Shown: one piece after another, positions 23,549 through 31,927 of the stretch
How positions within the stretch are numbered: position 1 is the first letter of the stretch
Layout: the number at the start of each line of letters is the position of its first letter
From: Segniliparus sp051660745
Lineage (GTDB): Bacteria > Actinomycetota > Actinomycetes > Mycobacteriales > Mycobacteriaceae
Reading direction: 5' to 3'
Assembly: GCF_051660745.1 (NCBI RefSeq)
Contig: NZ_JBOFQF010000004.1
Span: 24,487-88,486 of the forward strand
DNA: 64,000 nt
Translations under genes and position numbers: made by a program
The notes under the pieces: model-generated
What the model was told of the DNA's origin: nothing
Databases searched by the model: none
Seen by the model: only the letters and a program-made list of their open reading frames with translations

Positions 23549-25116
23549 GGCGCGTCCCCCGCCTCTGCGGCGGCGCGTTGCGCGACGCCGAGGATCGGCC
23601 CTGCGGCGAACGCCAGCCCCAGCCCGAGCACCACCAGGGCGATGGTCGCGCCGACCATGCCCGCGGGCATGCGGCCAACATCTGCCCGGTCCGCGTACGC
23701 GATGTCGACCAATTCGCTTGTCATCGTGGGCGGCGCCGCGTTGGCGAGCTCGCCCTCCGGCGCGTCGTCGCGCGAGCGCCAGAACGCGAGGTTCCACACC
23801 CGCATGATCGCGTAGAGGGTGAGCAGGCTGGTGACCATGCCGCCCGCGACGAGGAGCCAGGCGAGGAGCCCGCCGTGGGCGATCGCCGCCTGGGTCAGGA
23901 CGACTTTGCCGATGAAGCCGGAGAACGGCGGTATCCCTGCGAGGTTGAGCGCGGGGATCAGGAACAGCACGGCAAGCATGGGGCTCGCGGCGGCGAGGCC
24001 GCCGAGGCGGCGCAGCGACGAGGCTCCGGCCTGGCGCTCGATGAGCCCGACGACGAGGAAGAGCGTGGTCTGCACCAGGATGTGGTGCGCAACGTAGTAC
24101 ACCGTCCCCGTCAGGCCTTCCGGGGTGGACAGCGCGATCCCGAACACGAGATACCCGATATGGCTCACCAAGGTGAAGGAGAGGAGCCGTTTCACGTCGG
24201 ACTGGGCGAGCGCGCCGAGGATGCCGATGAGCATGGTGCCGAGCGCCGCCACGAGCAGCGCCGAGTCCAGTCCGGACCCGGAGAAGAGCAACGTGTGCGC
24301 CCGGATGATGGCGTACACGCCCACCTTGGTCAGCAGGCCTGCGAAGACGGCGGTCACCGGCGCGGGGGCGGTGGGGTAGGAGTCGGGGAGCCAGGCGGAG
24401 AGGGGGAAGATGGCGGACTTCACGCCGAAGGCGACCAGCAGCACGGCGAAGACCGACGAGCGGACTCCGCCGGGGATGTTCGTCATCGCGGCGGCGATCT
24501 GGTCGAAGTTCAGCGACCCGGTCGTGGCGTAGACCAGCGCGATGCCGATGAGGAAGACCGAGGAGGAGAGGATCGAGACCATGACGTAAGAGATCCCGGC
24601 CCGGATCCGGGCGCCCCCGCCGCCGATGGTCATCAGCACGTAGCTGGACGCGAGCAGCACTTCGAACCCGACGAAGAGGTTGAAGAGGTCGTGCGCCAAG
24701 AACGCGTCGCACACCCCCGCCGTCAACGCCAGATAGGTCGGCAGGAAGATCGACACCGGCTCGTTCCCGTCGCCGTCGCGGATGCCCTGGCTCACCGCGT
24801 ACACCAGCACCGCGAGCAGCACGCTGGCCGAGACCACGAGCATGAGCGCGGAGAGCCGGTCGACGCTCAGCTCCACGCCGAGCGGACCCGGCGAGGACTC
24901 CGAGGCGCCCCATCCGCCGAGGAAGAGGCGCTGGGCGCCCCGCGTGTCGACGAGGACGAGCAGCCAGACGCTGGCCACGAGGGTGACGGCGAGCGCTCCG
25001 AACGAGGTCAACAACGCGAGGCGGGGCCTGCGCCCCAGAATGAGCGTGCCCGCCGCCCCGGTCATCGGGATGATCATCGGGGCGGGGACGAGCGCCTGGG
25101 AGAGGAAGTCGCTCAT
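23545..25116 (-). CDS. mnhD: Na+/H+ antiporter subunit D
   Basis: 523 residues, about 14 membrane spans. It is an antiporter-like subunit related to NuoM/NuoN: the Lys/Glu-bearing segments KSAIFPLSAWLPDSYPTAP (residues about 220-240) and the proton-path region FAGLLTKVGVYAIIR are conserved. It works with MnhA as one of the two likely ion-translocating subunits. Overlaps mnhC and mnhE by 4 bases each. Confidence 0.95.
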   Translation of the reverse strand: MSDFLSQALVPAPMIIPMTGAAGTLILGRRPRLALLTSFGALAVTLVASVWLLVLVDTRGAQRLFLGGWGASESSPGPLGVELSVDRLSALMLVVSASVLLAVLVYAVSQGIRDGDGNEPVSIFLPTYLALTAGVCDAFLAHDLFNLFVGFEVLLASSYVLMTIGGGGARIRAGISYVMVSILSSSVFLIGIALVYATTGSLNFDQIAAAMTNIPGGVRSSVFAVLLVAFGVKSAIFPLSAWLPDSYPTAPAPVTAVFAGLLTKVGVYAIIRAHTLLFSGSGLDSALLVAALGTMLIGILGALAQSDVKRLLSFTLVSHIGYLVFGIALSTPEGLTGTVYYVAHHILVQTTLFLVVGLIERQAGASSLRRLGGLAAASPMLAVLFLIPALNLAGIPPFSGFIGKVVLTQAAIAHGGLLAWLLVAGGMVTSLLTLYAIMRVWNLAFWRSRDDAPEGELANAAPPTMTSELVDIAYADRADVGRMPAGMVGATIALVVLGLGLAFAAGPILGVAQRAAAEAGDAP

Positions 25117-25544
25117 GTCCGCAGCTGTCCTTCCGTGTCGCCGACGTCCACCCTGGCGGGCTGGTCGTCGGGCTCGGAGTCCTCGATCTCCGCGCGAAGG
25201 GCGACGATCTCGTCCTCGGCGTCGTCGTCCACGTCCTCGTCGGTCTGCAACCGGTACGAGCGGTAGGCGAGCGCGAGGACGAAAGCGGCCACGCCGAGGG
25301 AGATGACGATGGCGGTCAGGATCATCGCCTGCGCAAGGGGATCGGCGGCCCGGCCCTCCTCGGCGGCTCCGACGATGGGCGGCGCCCCCGACGGGCCGCC
25401 AGCGGCGAGGATGAGCAGGTTCACCGCGTTGCCGAGCAGGATGGTGCCGATCAGCATCTTGGTGAGGGTGCGGCGCAGGAGCAGGTTCACCCCGGTGGCT
25501 CCGAGCAGGCCGATGAGGACGACGAGCGTCAGGTTCGCGCTCAT
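25113..25544 (-). CDS. mnhC: Na+/H+ antiporter subunit C (with acidic tail)
   Basis: 143 residues. The three NuoK-like spans (about 4-24, 28-50, 72-95) include GNAVNLLILA and DPLAQAMILTAIVISLG, the MnhC signature. The C-terminal ~45 residues are strongly acidic (TDEDVDDDAEDE) and extend beyond the usual end of the family, and may lie at the membrane surface. ATGA overlaps on both sides. Confidence 0.92.
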   Translation of the reverse strand: MSANLTLVVLIGLLGATGVNLLLRRTLTKMLIGTILLGNAVNLLILAAGGPSGAPPIVGAAEEGRAADPLAQAMILTAIVISLGVAAFVLALAYRSYRLQTDEDVDDDAEDEIVALRAEIEDSEPDDQPARVDVGDTEGQLRT

Positions 25545-28393
25545 GCGGGAGTCCGCTCCGCGAGCGCCGAAGGGTGGGCCTCGGCCCCGGCCTTGCTCGG
25601 CGCGCCGACGGGGTCTCCTTCGTCCAGCCGGGCCCCGAGGCTGCGCAGGATGTCGAGGACCATGCCGACGACGATCAGGTACACGCCGAGGTCGAAAAGG
25701 CTCGCGGTGTTCAGCCGGAGCGTTCCGAGGACGGGGAGGTCGACGGCGAGGCTGGCGCTGGAGAGCGCGGGCAGGCCGACGAAGACGGACCCGGCGGCGG
25801 TGGCGGCGGTGAGCGCGAGGCCCGCGCCGAGGATCTTCCCGGCTTCCACGGGCAGCGTCTCGCCGAGCTCGTAGCGCCCGCCCGCCAGATACCGCAGGAC
25901 CAGGGCGAGCCCGGCGACCAACCCGCCCGCGAAGCCGCCGCCGGGGGCGTTGTGCCCGCTGAAGAAGAAGTACACCGACAGGGCCATGATGGTCGGGAAG
26001 ACCATCCGCGTCGCGATCTCCAGGATCATCGAGCGCTGCCTCGGGTCGGTGAACTCGCTCGAACGCAACCAGCTGACCTGGTCGCTGCCGCTGGTCGCGT
26101 CCGCCGCGAGGCGGGGGACCGTCCCGTAGCGGCGGTTCACGAACACCAGCGAGGCCACGCCGGTGGCCGCCACGAGCAGCACGGAGATCTCGCCGAAGGT
26201 GTCCCAGGCCCGGATGTCCACGATGATCACGTTCACGGTGTTCTTGCCGTGCGCCCGCTCGAGGCCCGCCCGCGCGAGCGAGTCCGCGAGGATGGGCGCG
26301 TTCCCCGGCCGCGCGCTGATGGCGAACATGGCGAGCACGGCCAGCCCGGTCCCGACTCCGAGGGAGAACACGGTGCGGGCGACGTGCGAGAGGACCGGGA
26401 TCGGCTCGTTGGTGTGGGCGTCGAATTTGCGGAGCACCAGCGTGAAGACGACCAAGGTGAGCGTTTCGACGAGGAACTGGGTGAGGGCGAGGTCGGGGGC
26501 TCCGTGCAGGGCGAACAGCACGCCGCAGCCGTATCCGGTGATCCCGGAGGCGAGCACCGCGCCGATCCGGTGGGTGAGGACCACGGCGGCGACCGCGCCG
26601 ATGACCATGACGACCGCGATGACGGGTTGGAACGGCGAGTCGTACGCGTGCCACGCGATCGTGCTCCGGGACCCGAGGAAGAGCACGGCGAGCGGGAAGA
26701 CGGTGAGCACGGTGAGCGTCGTGGCCTGGGCGATCGGCAGCGAACCGCGCTGCACGAACGCCGTCACCCGCAGGGCGAACGCGGAGAGCAGGCGCATGAA
26801 CTCGTCGTAGACCTCGTCCGCGTTGCCGAGGCGGCGGCGCGACTTCGGCAGCCCGGGGTTGGCGGCGAACAACGCGCAGCCGATCGCGACGGCGACCGCG
26901 ACGAGGGCGGCTCCCGCGCCGAGGTGGGCGAATGGGGCAGGCCCGGCGGGCTCGGCTCGGAAACCCCGTCCGCCAGCAGCCGCGTCGAGGAGCGGCGACC
27001 ATGCGGGCAGCGAGAACGTCGCGACGATCCCGAGCAGGCCGAGGAGGACGGGCGGCGCCCACAGCGCGACGGCTGGCCGCAGCGCGGGCTCCGCGCCCTT
27101 GCGGTGCGCGTAGAGCCCCCAGCTGAGCCGGAGGCTGTAGCCGGTGGTGAGCGCGGCGGCTCCGACTTCGAGCAGGACGAGCACGACGAGGCTCGTCAGC
27201 GGCGCCCGTTCGGCGAGCACGGCGCTGAACGCCGCGTCTTTGCCCGCGAAGCCCAAAAACGGCGGGAGCGCCGCCATCGAAGCCCCGCCGAGCACGCCCG
27301 CGAGCACGAGCGGAGCCGCCCGCCTGCCCATATGCGAGAGCTTGGGCAGGTGCCGGGTGCCCGCGGTCCGGTCGACGCCGCCGACGGTCATGAAGAGGGC
27401 AGCTTTGAAGAGCGAATGGGCGAGCAGCATCACGAGGCCCGCGACGCGGGACTCCTCGCTCTCCCCGCCGACGAACGTGGTCATGAGCCCGAGCTGGCTG
27501 ATCGTGGAGAACGCGAGCACGAGTTTCGCGTCCCAGGCGCGCAGCGCCCGCCATCCGCCGAGGAAGGCCGTCGCGAGCCCGAACGGGAGGACCATCCAAT
27601 GCCACACGGCGAGGTGGGCGTAGCCGGGGGCGAACCTGCACACCAGGTAGACGCCCGCCTTGACCATCGCGGCGGCGTGCAGGTACGCGCTCACCGGGGT
27701 CGGGGCCGCCATGGCGCCGGGGAGCCACAAATGCCAGGGGATGAGGGCGGATTTGGTGAACGCCCCGGTGAGCACGAGCGCGATCGCGACTTGGCCGAGC
27801 ACGCCGCCCACCGGGTGGCGGACCACGTCGGAGACGAGGTAGCTGTTCGCCTGCTCGCCGAGGATGATGATCCCGACGAGCATGGCGAGGCCGCCGAGGG
27901 TGGTGATGTTGAGCGCGCGCAGCGCGGCCCGGCGGGCGACGAGCTTATGCCCCTGGTGCCCGACGAGCAAGTACGAGAGGACGCTCGTGATCTCCCAGAA
28001 CGTGAAGAGCATCAGCATGTTGTCGCTGACGATGAGGCCGAACATGACGCCCGCGAACGCGGTGAGCTGGCCCGCGAGCGCGCCGAGCTTGGGCTCGTCC
28101 GGGGCGAAGTACCGCGAGCAGTAGACGAGGACGACCGCGCCGACGCCAAGGACGGGCAGGCACATGAGCACCCCGAGCGGGTCGAGCAGCAGGTCCACGT
28201 CCAGCGCCGCCTGTGGGATCCAGGTGTAGTGCTCGCGCAGCTGCGTCTGCCCGCAGCCGGTCGCGGCGAGCACCCATGCCAGGCTCGCGGCGGGCACGAG
28301 CGCGAGCCCGAGGAAGGCCTGCCTGCCCCAGCGCGCGACAAGCACAGGGGCCAAGAGCGCGGCTACCCCATGCGCGAGCAAGACATCGAACAC
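25541..28393 (-). CDS. mnhA: Na+/H+ antiporter subunit A fused to subunit B
   Basis: 950 residues from a GTG with TATTAT 7 bases upstream. The N-terminal two-thirds is MnhA, a NuoL-like antiporter subunit with FWEITSVLSYLLVG, KSALIPWHLWLPGAMAAPTPVSA and HAAAMVKAGVYL motifs. The C-terminal part (from about residue 800: TRMVFPTIMALSVYFFFSGHNAPGG) is the MnhB domain, explaining the absence of a separate mnhB. First gene of the A(B)-C-D-E-F-G operon. Expected roles are Na+ extrusion and pH homeostasis driven by the proton gradient. Confidence 0.95.
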   Translation of the reverse strand: MFDVLLAHGVAALLAPVLVARWGRQAFLGLALVPAASLAWVLAATGCGQTQLREHYTWIPQAALDVDLLLDPLGVLMCLPVLGVGAVVLVYCSRYFAPDEPKLGALAGQLTAFAGVMFGLIVSDNMLMLFTFWEITSVLSYLLVGHQGHKLVARRAALRALNITTLGGLAMLVGIIILGEQANSYLVSDVVRHPVGGVLGQVAIALVLTGAFTKSALIPWHLWLPGAMAAPTPVSAYLHAAAMVKAGVYLVCRFAPGYAHLAVWHWMVLPFGLATAFLGGWRALRAWDAKLVLAFSTISQLGLMTTFVGGESEESRVAGLVMLLAHSLFKAALFMTVGGVDRTAGTRHLPKLSHMGRRAAPLVLAGVLGGASMAALPPFLGFAGKDAAFSAVLAERAPLTSLVVLVLLEVGAAALTTGYSLRLSWGLYAHRKGAEPALRPAVALWAPPVLLGLLGIVATFSLPAWSPLLDAAAGGRGFRAEPAGPAPFAHLGAGAALVAVAVAIGCALFAANPGLPKSRRRLGNADEVYDEFMRLLSAFALRVTAFVQRGSLPIAQATTLTVLTVFPLAVLFLGSRSTIAWHAYDSPFQPVIAVVMVIGAVAAVVLTHRIGAVLASGITGYGCGVLFALHGAPDLALTQFLVETLTLVVFTLVLRKFDAHTNEPIPVLSHVARTVFSLGVGTGLAVLAMFAISARPGNAPILADSLARAGLERAHGKNTVNVIIVDIRAWDTFGEISVLLVAATGVASLVFVNRRYGTVPRLAADATSGSDQVSWLRSSEFTDPRQRSMILEIATRMVFPTIMALSVYFFFSGHNAPGGGFAGGLVAGLALVLRYLAGGRYELGETLPVEAGKILGAGLALTAATAAGSVFVGLPALSSASLAVDLPVLGTLRLNTASLFDLGVYLIVVGMVLDILRSLGARLDEGDPVGAPSKAGAEAHPSALAERTPA

Positions 28394-28400
28394 CTATTCG

Positions 28401-28406
28401 ATAATA
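28401..28406 (-). promoter_or_regulatory. -10 hexamer TATTAT of the mnh operon
   Basis: Minus-strand TATTAT followed by CGAATAG and the mnhA GTG (7-base spacing). It lies in the 71-base gap after pknB, so the antiporter operon need not depend on the kinase operon. Confidence 0.5.
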
Positions 28407-28464
28407 CACGATAATCGATGGAACCGCAACCCGAAAAGCGGGCCCAGGTCCTCTCCGAAGGCGG

Positions 28465-30363
28465 TCACAGCCCGGCGTGGTACATGTCGACAGTCACGGT
28501 GCCGAGCTTCGGGAAAGCGGTCCCAGGGGCCGGTTCCTGGTGGAAAATCTGCCCCGGCGGCTTGTTCGGATCGGGGAAGAGCCCGTTGCCCTGGGTGCTC
28601 GTCGTGCTGAACTGCCCCGCGAATCCCACCCTGCGCAACGCGCTGCGGGCTTCCTGCTCGCTCATGCCGCCGAGATCGGGCATGACGAACTGGTCGCCCT
28701 TCGAGATGGTCAGCGTGACGGCGGAGCCGCGCTTCGCGTCGGACCCCGGCTGCGGGCTCTGGCTCAGCACCTTGCCGTACGGCTCGGTCGAGCTCTGATC
28801 CTGGGTCTGCGGCGGGGCGAGCCCGGCGTCGGTGAGCGCCTTGGCCGCCGCGTCCTGCTGCGAGCCGACGACATTGGGCACCTGGGTCGTGTCCGGCCCC
28901 TTGGAGACGATCAGCTGGACCTTGCTGCCCTTCGCCACCTTCTTCCCCGCGTCGGGCGATGTGCGGATCACATGGTCTTTGTCGACGTCGTTGGAGAACT
29001 CGGTCTGCGCCTGGTCGGCCGCGCTCAGCCCGGCGTCCGAGAGGATCGACGTCGCCTCGCCGAGCGTCTTGCCCGCGAGGTCGGGAATGACCGCTTGGCC
29101 TGGCCCGGTGGAGACACTGAGGGTGACCTCGGCGTTCTTGTTGATCGCGCTCCCGCCTTGCGGCGAGGTGCCGATGGCCGTGCCCGATTTCGTCTGGGGG
29201 TTCTCCGGGTGCTCGATCTTCAGGTGCGTCACCCCCGCCTTGCGGAGCGAGTCGGTGGCCTGCTGCTCGTTCATGCCCGCGACGTTGGGGAGCATGATGT
29301 ACCCAGGCTGCAGCGGCATCGCCCGGTGGAGCGCGAAGTACGCGGACACCATCGCCACCACGACGGCGACGGCGAGCGCGACGTAGACCCCTTTCGGCCT
29401 CGGGCGCGGCTCGGCGACCAGCCGCCCGTGCTCGCGCAGCGGCTTGTGCGTCGGCCCGGTGATCTCCCCGGTGGAGAGCAGCGAGTGCCGTTCCGCCTCG
29501 GACATGACCCGGGGCGCGTTCGGCCGCTCGCCCGCCCTCAGCTTGAGCAGGTCGTCGCGCAGCTCCGCCGCGGACTGGTAGCGGTTCGCCGGGTTCTTGC
29601 TCATGGCCTTGAGCACGACGGCGTCGATGTCCGGGGAGAGGGACTTCTTGATCGAGGACGGCGGCTTGGGGTCTTCCCGCACGTGCTGGTAGGCGATGGC
29701 GAGGGGGGTGTCCCCGGTGAACGGCGGCGAACCGGCCAAGAGCTCGTAGAGCACGCAGCCCAAGGAGTACACGTCCGAGCGCGGGTCGACGGTCTCGCCC
29801 CTGGCCTGCTCGGGCGAGAGGTACTGCGCGGTCCCGATCACGGTCGCGGTCTGGGTCGCCGTGATCGTCGCGTCGGAGATGGCCCGGGCGATGCCGAAGT
29901 CCATCACCTTCACCTGGCCGAGCTTGTTGATCATGATGTTGCCCGGCTTGACGTCGCGGTGCACGATGCCGTTGTGGTGGCTGAAGTCCAGGGCCGCGGC
30001 GACGTCCGAGATCCACGCGAGGACCTGCTCGGTGGTGAGCGGGCCGTCCTGGAGGGCCTCGCGCAGCGTCTGCCCGTCGACGTACTCCATCACGATGTAC
30101 GGCATCGGGCCCTGGTCGGAGGCCGACTCGCCGGTGTCGAAGACAGAGACGATCATCGGGTGGTTGAGCGAGGCGGCGTTCTGCGCCTCGCGTCGGAACC
30201 GCAGGTAGAAACGCGGATCGCGGGCGAGGTCCGGGCGGAGCAGTTTGATCGCGACCTCGCGGCCGAGCCGCTCGTCCCGCGCGATGTGGACTTCGGACAT
30301 GCCGCCGTAGCCGATCGCCTCGCCGAGGGTGTACCGGCCGCCGAGATGCTTCGGAGTGGTCAT
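28465..30363 (-). CDS. pknB: Serine/threonine kinase PknB with PASTA domains
   Basis: 632 residues. Kinase domain 1-275: Gly-loop IGYGGMSEV, Lys in VAIKLL (residue about 40), HRDVKPGN, DFGIARA, and the activation-loop pair in TQTATVIGT as in mycobacterial PknB. One membrane span near 335-355 is followed by four extracellular PASTA repeats that bind peptidoglycan fragments or lipid II. It controls growth, division and wall synthesis by phosphorylating FHA proteins and others. Start chosen at MTTPKHLGGRYTL; upstream in-frame sequence is a repeat-rich junction without a start codon. Last gene of the division cluster. pknA, normally directly upstream, is absent. Confidence 0.96.
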   Translation of the reverse strand: MTTPKHLGGRYTLGEAIGYGGMSEVHIARDERLGREVAIKLLRPDLARDPRFYLRFRREAQNAASLNHPMIVSVFDTGESASDQGPMPYIVMEYVDGQTLREALQDGPLTTEQVLAWISDVAAALDFSHHNGIVHRDVKPGNIMINKLGQVKVMDFGIARAISDATITATQTATVIGTAQYLSPEQARGETVDPRSDVYSLGCVLYELLAGSPPFTGDTPLAIAYQHVREDPKPPSSIKKSLSPDIDAVVLKAMSKNPANRYQSAAELRDDLLKLRAGERPNAPRVMSEAERHSLLSTGEITGPTHKPLREHGRLVAEPRPRPKGVYVALAVAVVVAMVSAYFALHRAMPLQPGYIMLPNVAGMNEQQATDSLRKAGVTHLKIEHPENPQTKSGTAIGTSPQGGSAINKNAEVTLSVSTGPGQAVIPDLAGKTLGEATSILSDAGLSAADQAQTEFSNDVDKDHVIRTSPDAGKKVAKGSKVQLIVSKGPDTTQVPNVVGSQQDAAAKALTDAGLAPPQTQDQSSTEPYGKVLSQSPQPGSDAKRGSAVTLTISKGDQFVMPDLGGMSEQEARSALRRVGFAGQFSTTSTQGNGLFPDPNKPPGQIFHQEPAPGTAFPKLGTVTVDMYHAGL

Positions 30364-30410
30364 TGCCGCGCCCTGCTCGCCGTCACCCTGCTCGTCGTTT
30401 CCCTGGTCAT
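30364..30410 (-). repeat. Imperfect 15-bp repeats at the pbpA-pknB junction
   Basis: On the minus strand the pbpA stop and the 43-base gap consist of three imperfect 15-base units (consensus AACGACGAGCAGGGN) right up to the pknB ATG. In frame with pknB they would code NDDQG-NDEQG-DGEQG, but no start codon serves that frame. This is where pknA lies in mycobacteria. Confidence 0.6.
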
Positions 30411-31927
30411 CGTTGCCCCCCGTCCGCCAACGCCTGTGCGATGACTGCCCGCCCGATCGGCCCCGCGACGCTTGCCCCGGTCGCGCCCGCGCCGAGCGCG
30501 TCCGAGCCCTCGACGAGCACGGCAAGGGCGATCACCGGGTGGCTGGCAGGCGCGAACGCGACGTACCAGCTGTACGGGCTCTTGTTGTTCGGGTTGTCCG
30601 CTGTGCCGGTCTTCGAGGCGATTTCGAGCTTCGGGTCCTTCCCCTTGCCGCCTGCGCGGCGCTCCGCCTCGACCATCAGGTCGGTGAGCGTCTTCGCGAT
30701 CTGCGGGCGCATCGCAGGGACGAGCACCGAGCGCTTGGTCTGGTCGTCGCCGAGCGGTTTGAGGTCCGGCCCGAACTCCTGCTGCACCACGAACGGCCGG
30801 GCGAGGAAGCCGCCGTTGGCGACGCAGGCGGTGATCTCGGCGTTCATCAGCGGAGTCAGCCGCACATCGCGTTGCCCGATCACCGACTGACCGAGCGCTG
30901 CCGCGTCTTTCTGCAGCAGGTTCGGCTCGTCCGGGCTGACCAGCTGCGACGGGACCACGGACATGGGGACGGCCTGTTTGTCGGTGAGCTGCAACTGGGT
31001 CGCCATCCCGCGCAGCACCGCTTCCGCGTTCGGCACCTTTTGCGTCATGAGCTGCACGAACGCGGTGTTGCACGAATACGCGAAGGCCTGGCGCAGCGTG
31101 ACTTCGCCGCCAACCGAGTCGGGGCACGTCTCCCCGCCGTAGTTGGGGATCGTCGCGGTCGCGGTGCCGGGCAGCGGGATGGACCCCGCCGCCGTGAGCC
31201 GGATGTCCGGGGAGATCCCGTAGGACAGGGCGGCTGCCGTGGTCACCACTTTGAACGTGGAGCCGGGCGGGTACGCCTCCTCGATGGCCCGGTTGACCAG
31301 CGGGCGGTTCGGGTCGTGGGACAACGTGTCGTAGTACTTGCTCGTGTCGTCGAGGTTGTGGCTGGAGAGCTGGTTGGGGTCGTAGCTCGGAGCGGAGGCC
31401 ATCGCGAGGACCGCGCCGTTCCTCGGGTCGAGGGCCACCACCGCCCCGACGCAGCCGCCGGGGCAGCCTGCGGAGAGCTGCTGGTACGCCACTTCCTGCA
31501 GCTTCGCGTCGATGGTGGTGTTCACCATGCCGCCGCGCTGTCCGTGGCTGGCGAGGAAGTCCAGGAGCCGCTGCGAGAAGAGCCGGTCGTCCGTGCCGTC
31601 GAGGACGGCGTTCTCCTTCAGCTCGAGGCCGGTCTTGCCGCGCATCATCGAGTAGTACCCGGTGATCGGCGCGTATGCCATCGGGTCGTTGTACTTGCGC
31701 AGGTAGAGGAACCGGTCGTCGCTCGGGTCGGAGTAGGCGAGCAGCGTCCCGCCCGCAGTGATCTTGCCGCGCGGCTCGGAGTACTCGTGGTAGAGGGCGC
31801 GGCGGTTCTGCGGGTTCTTCCGCAAGCTGACCGACCACCAGGCCTGCACAAAGGTCATATTGGCGATCAGGATCAGGGGGAAGAGCCAGGCCAAGACGAG
31901 CCCGACCCTGCGCAGCGAGGTGTTCAT
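30407..31927 (-). CDS. pbpA: Penicillin-binding protein A (class B transpeptidase)
   Basis: 506 residues. An N-terminal membrane anchor (about 10-30) precedes a dimerisation part and the transpeptidase domain with SxxK as GSTFK (near residue 220), SxN as SCN, and KTGT as SKTGTAD. It cross-links septal/polar peptidoglycan together with the RodA-type polymerase encoded just upstream, and is a PknB target in mycobacteria. Starts inside the rodA stop (ATGA). Confidence 0.95.
   Translation of the reverse strand: MNTSLRRVGLVLAWLFPLILIANMTFVQAWWSVSLRKNPQNRRALYHEYSEPRGKITAGGTLLAYSDPSDDRFLYLRKYNDPMAYAPITGYYSMMRGKTGLELKENAVLDGTDDRLFSQRLLDFLASHGQRGGMVNTTIDAKLQEVAYQQLSAGCPGGCVGAVVALDPRNGAVLAMASAPSYDPNQLSSHNLDDTSKYYDTLSHDPNRPLVNRAIEEAYPPGSTFKVVTTAAALSYGISPDIRLTAAGSIPLPGTATATIPNYGGETCPDSVGGEVTLRQAFAYSCNTAFVQLMTQKVPNAEAVLRGMATQLQLTDKQAVPMSVVPSQLVSPDEPNLLQKDAAALGQSVIGQRDVRLTPLMNAEITACVANGGFLARPFVVQQEFGPDLKPLGDDQTKRSVLVPAMRPQIAKTLTDLMVEAERRAGGKGKDPKLEIASKTGTADNPNNKSPYSWYVAFAPASHPVIALAVLVEGSDALGAGATGASVAGPIGRAVIAQALADGGQR

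Noticed and set aside
25574..28414. 946-codon plus-strand open frame opposite mnhA
   Set aside because: Antisense to a clear antiporter gene in a gap-free minus-strand operon; charged low-complexity product.
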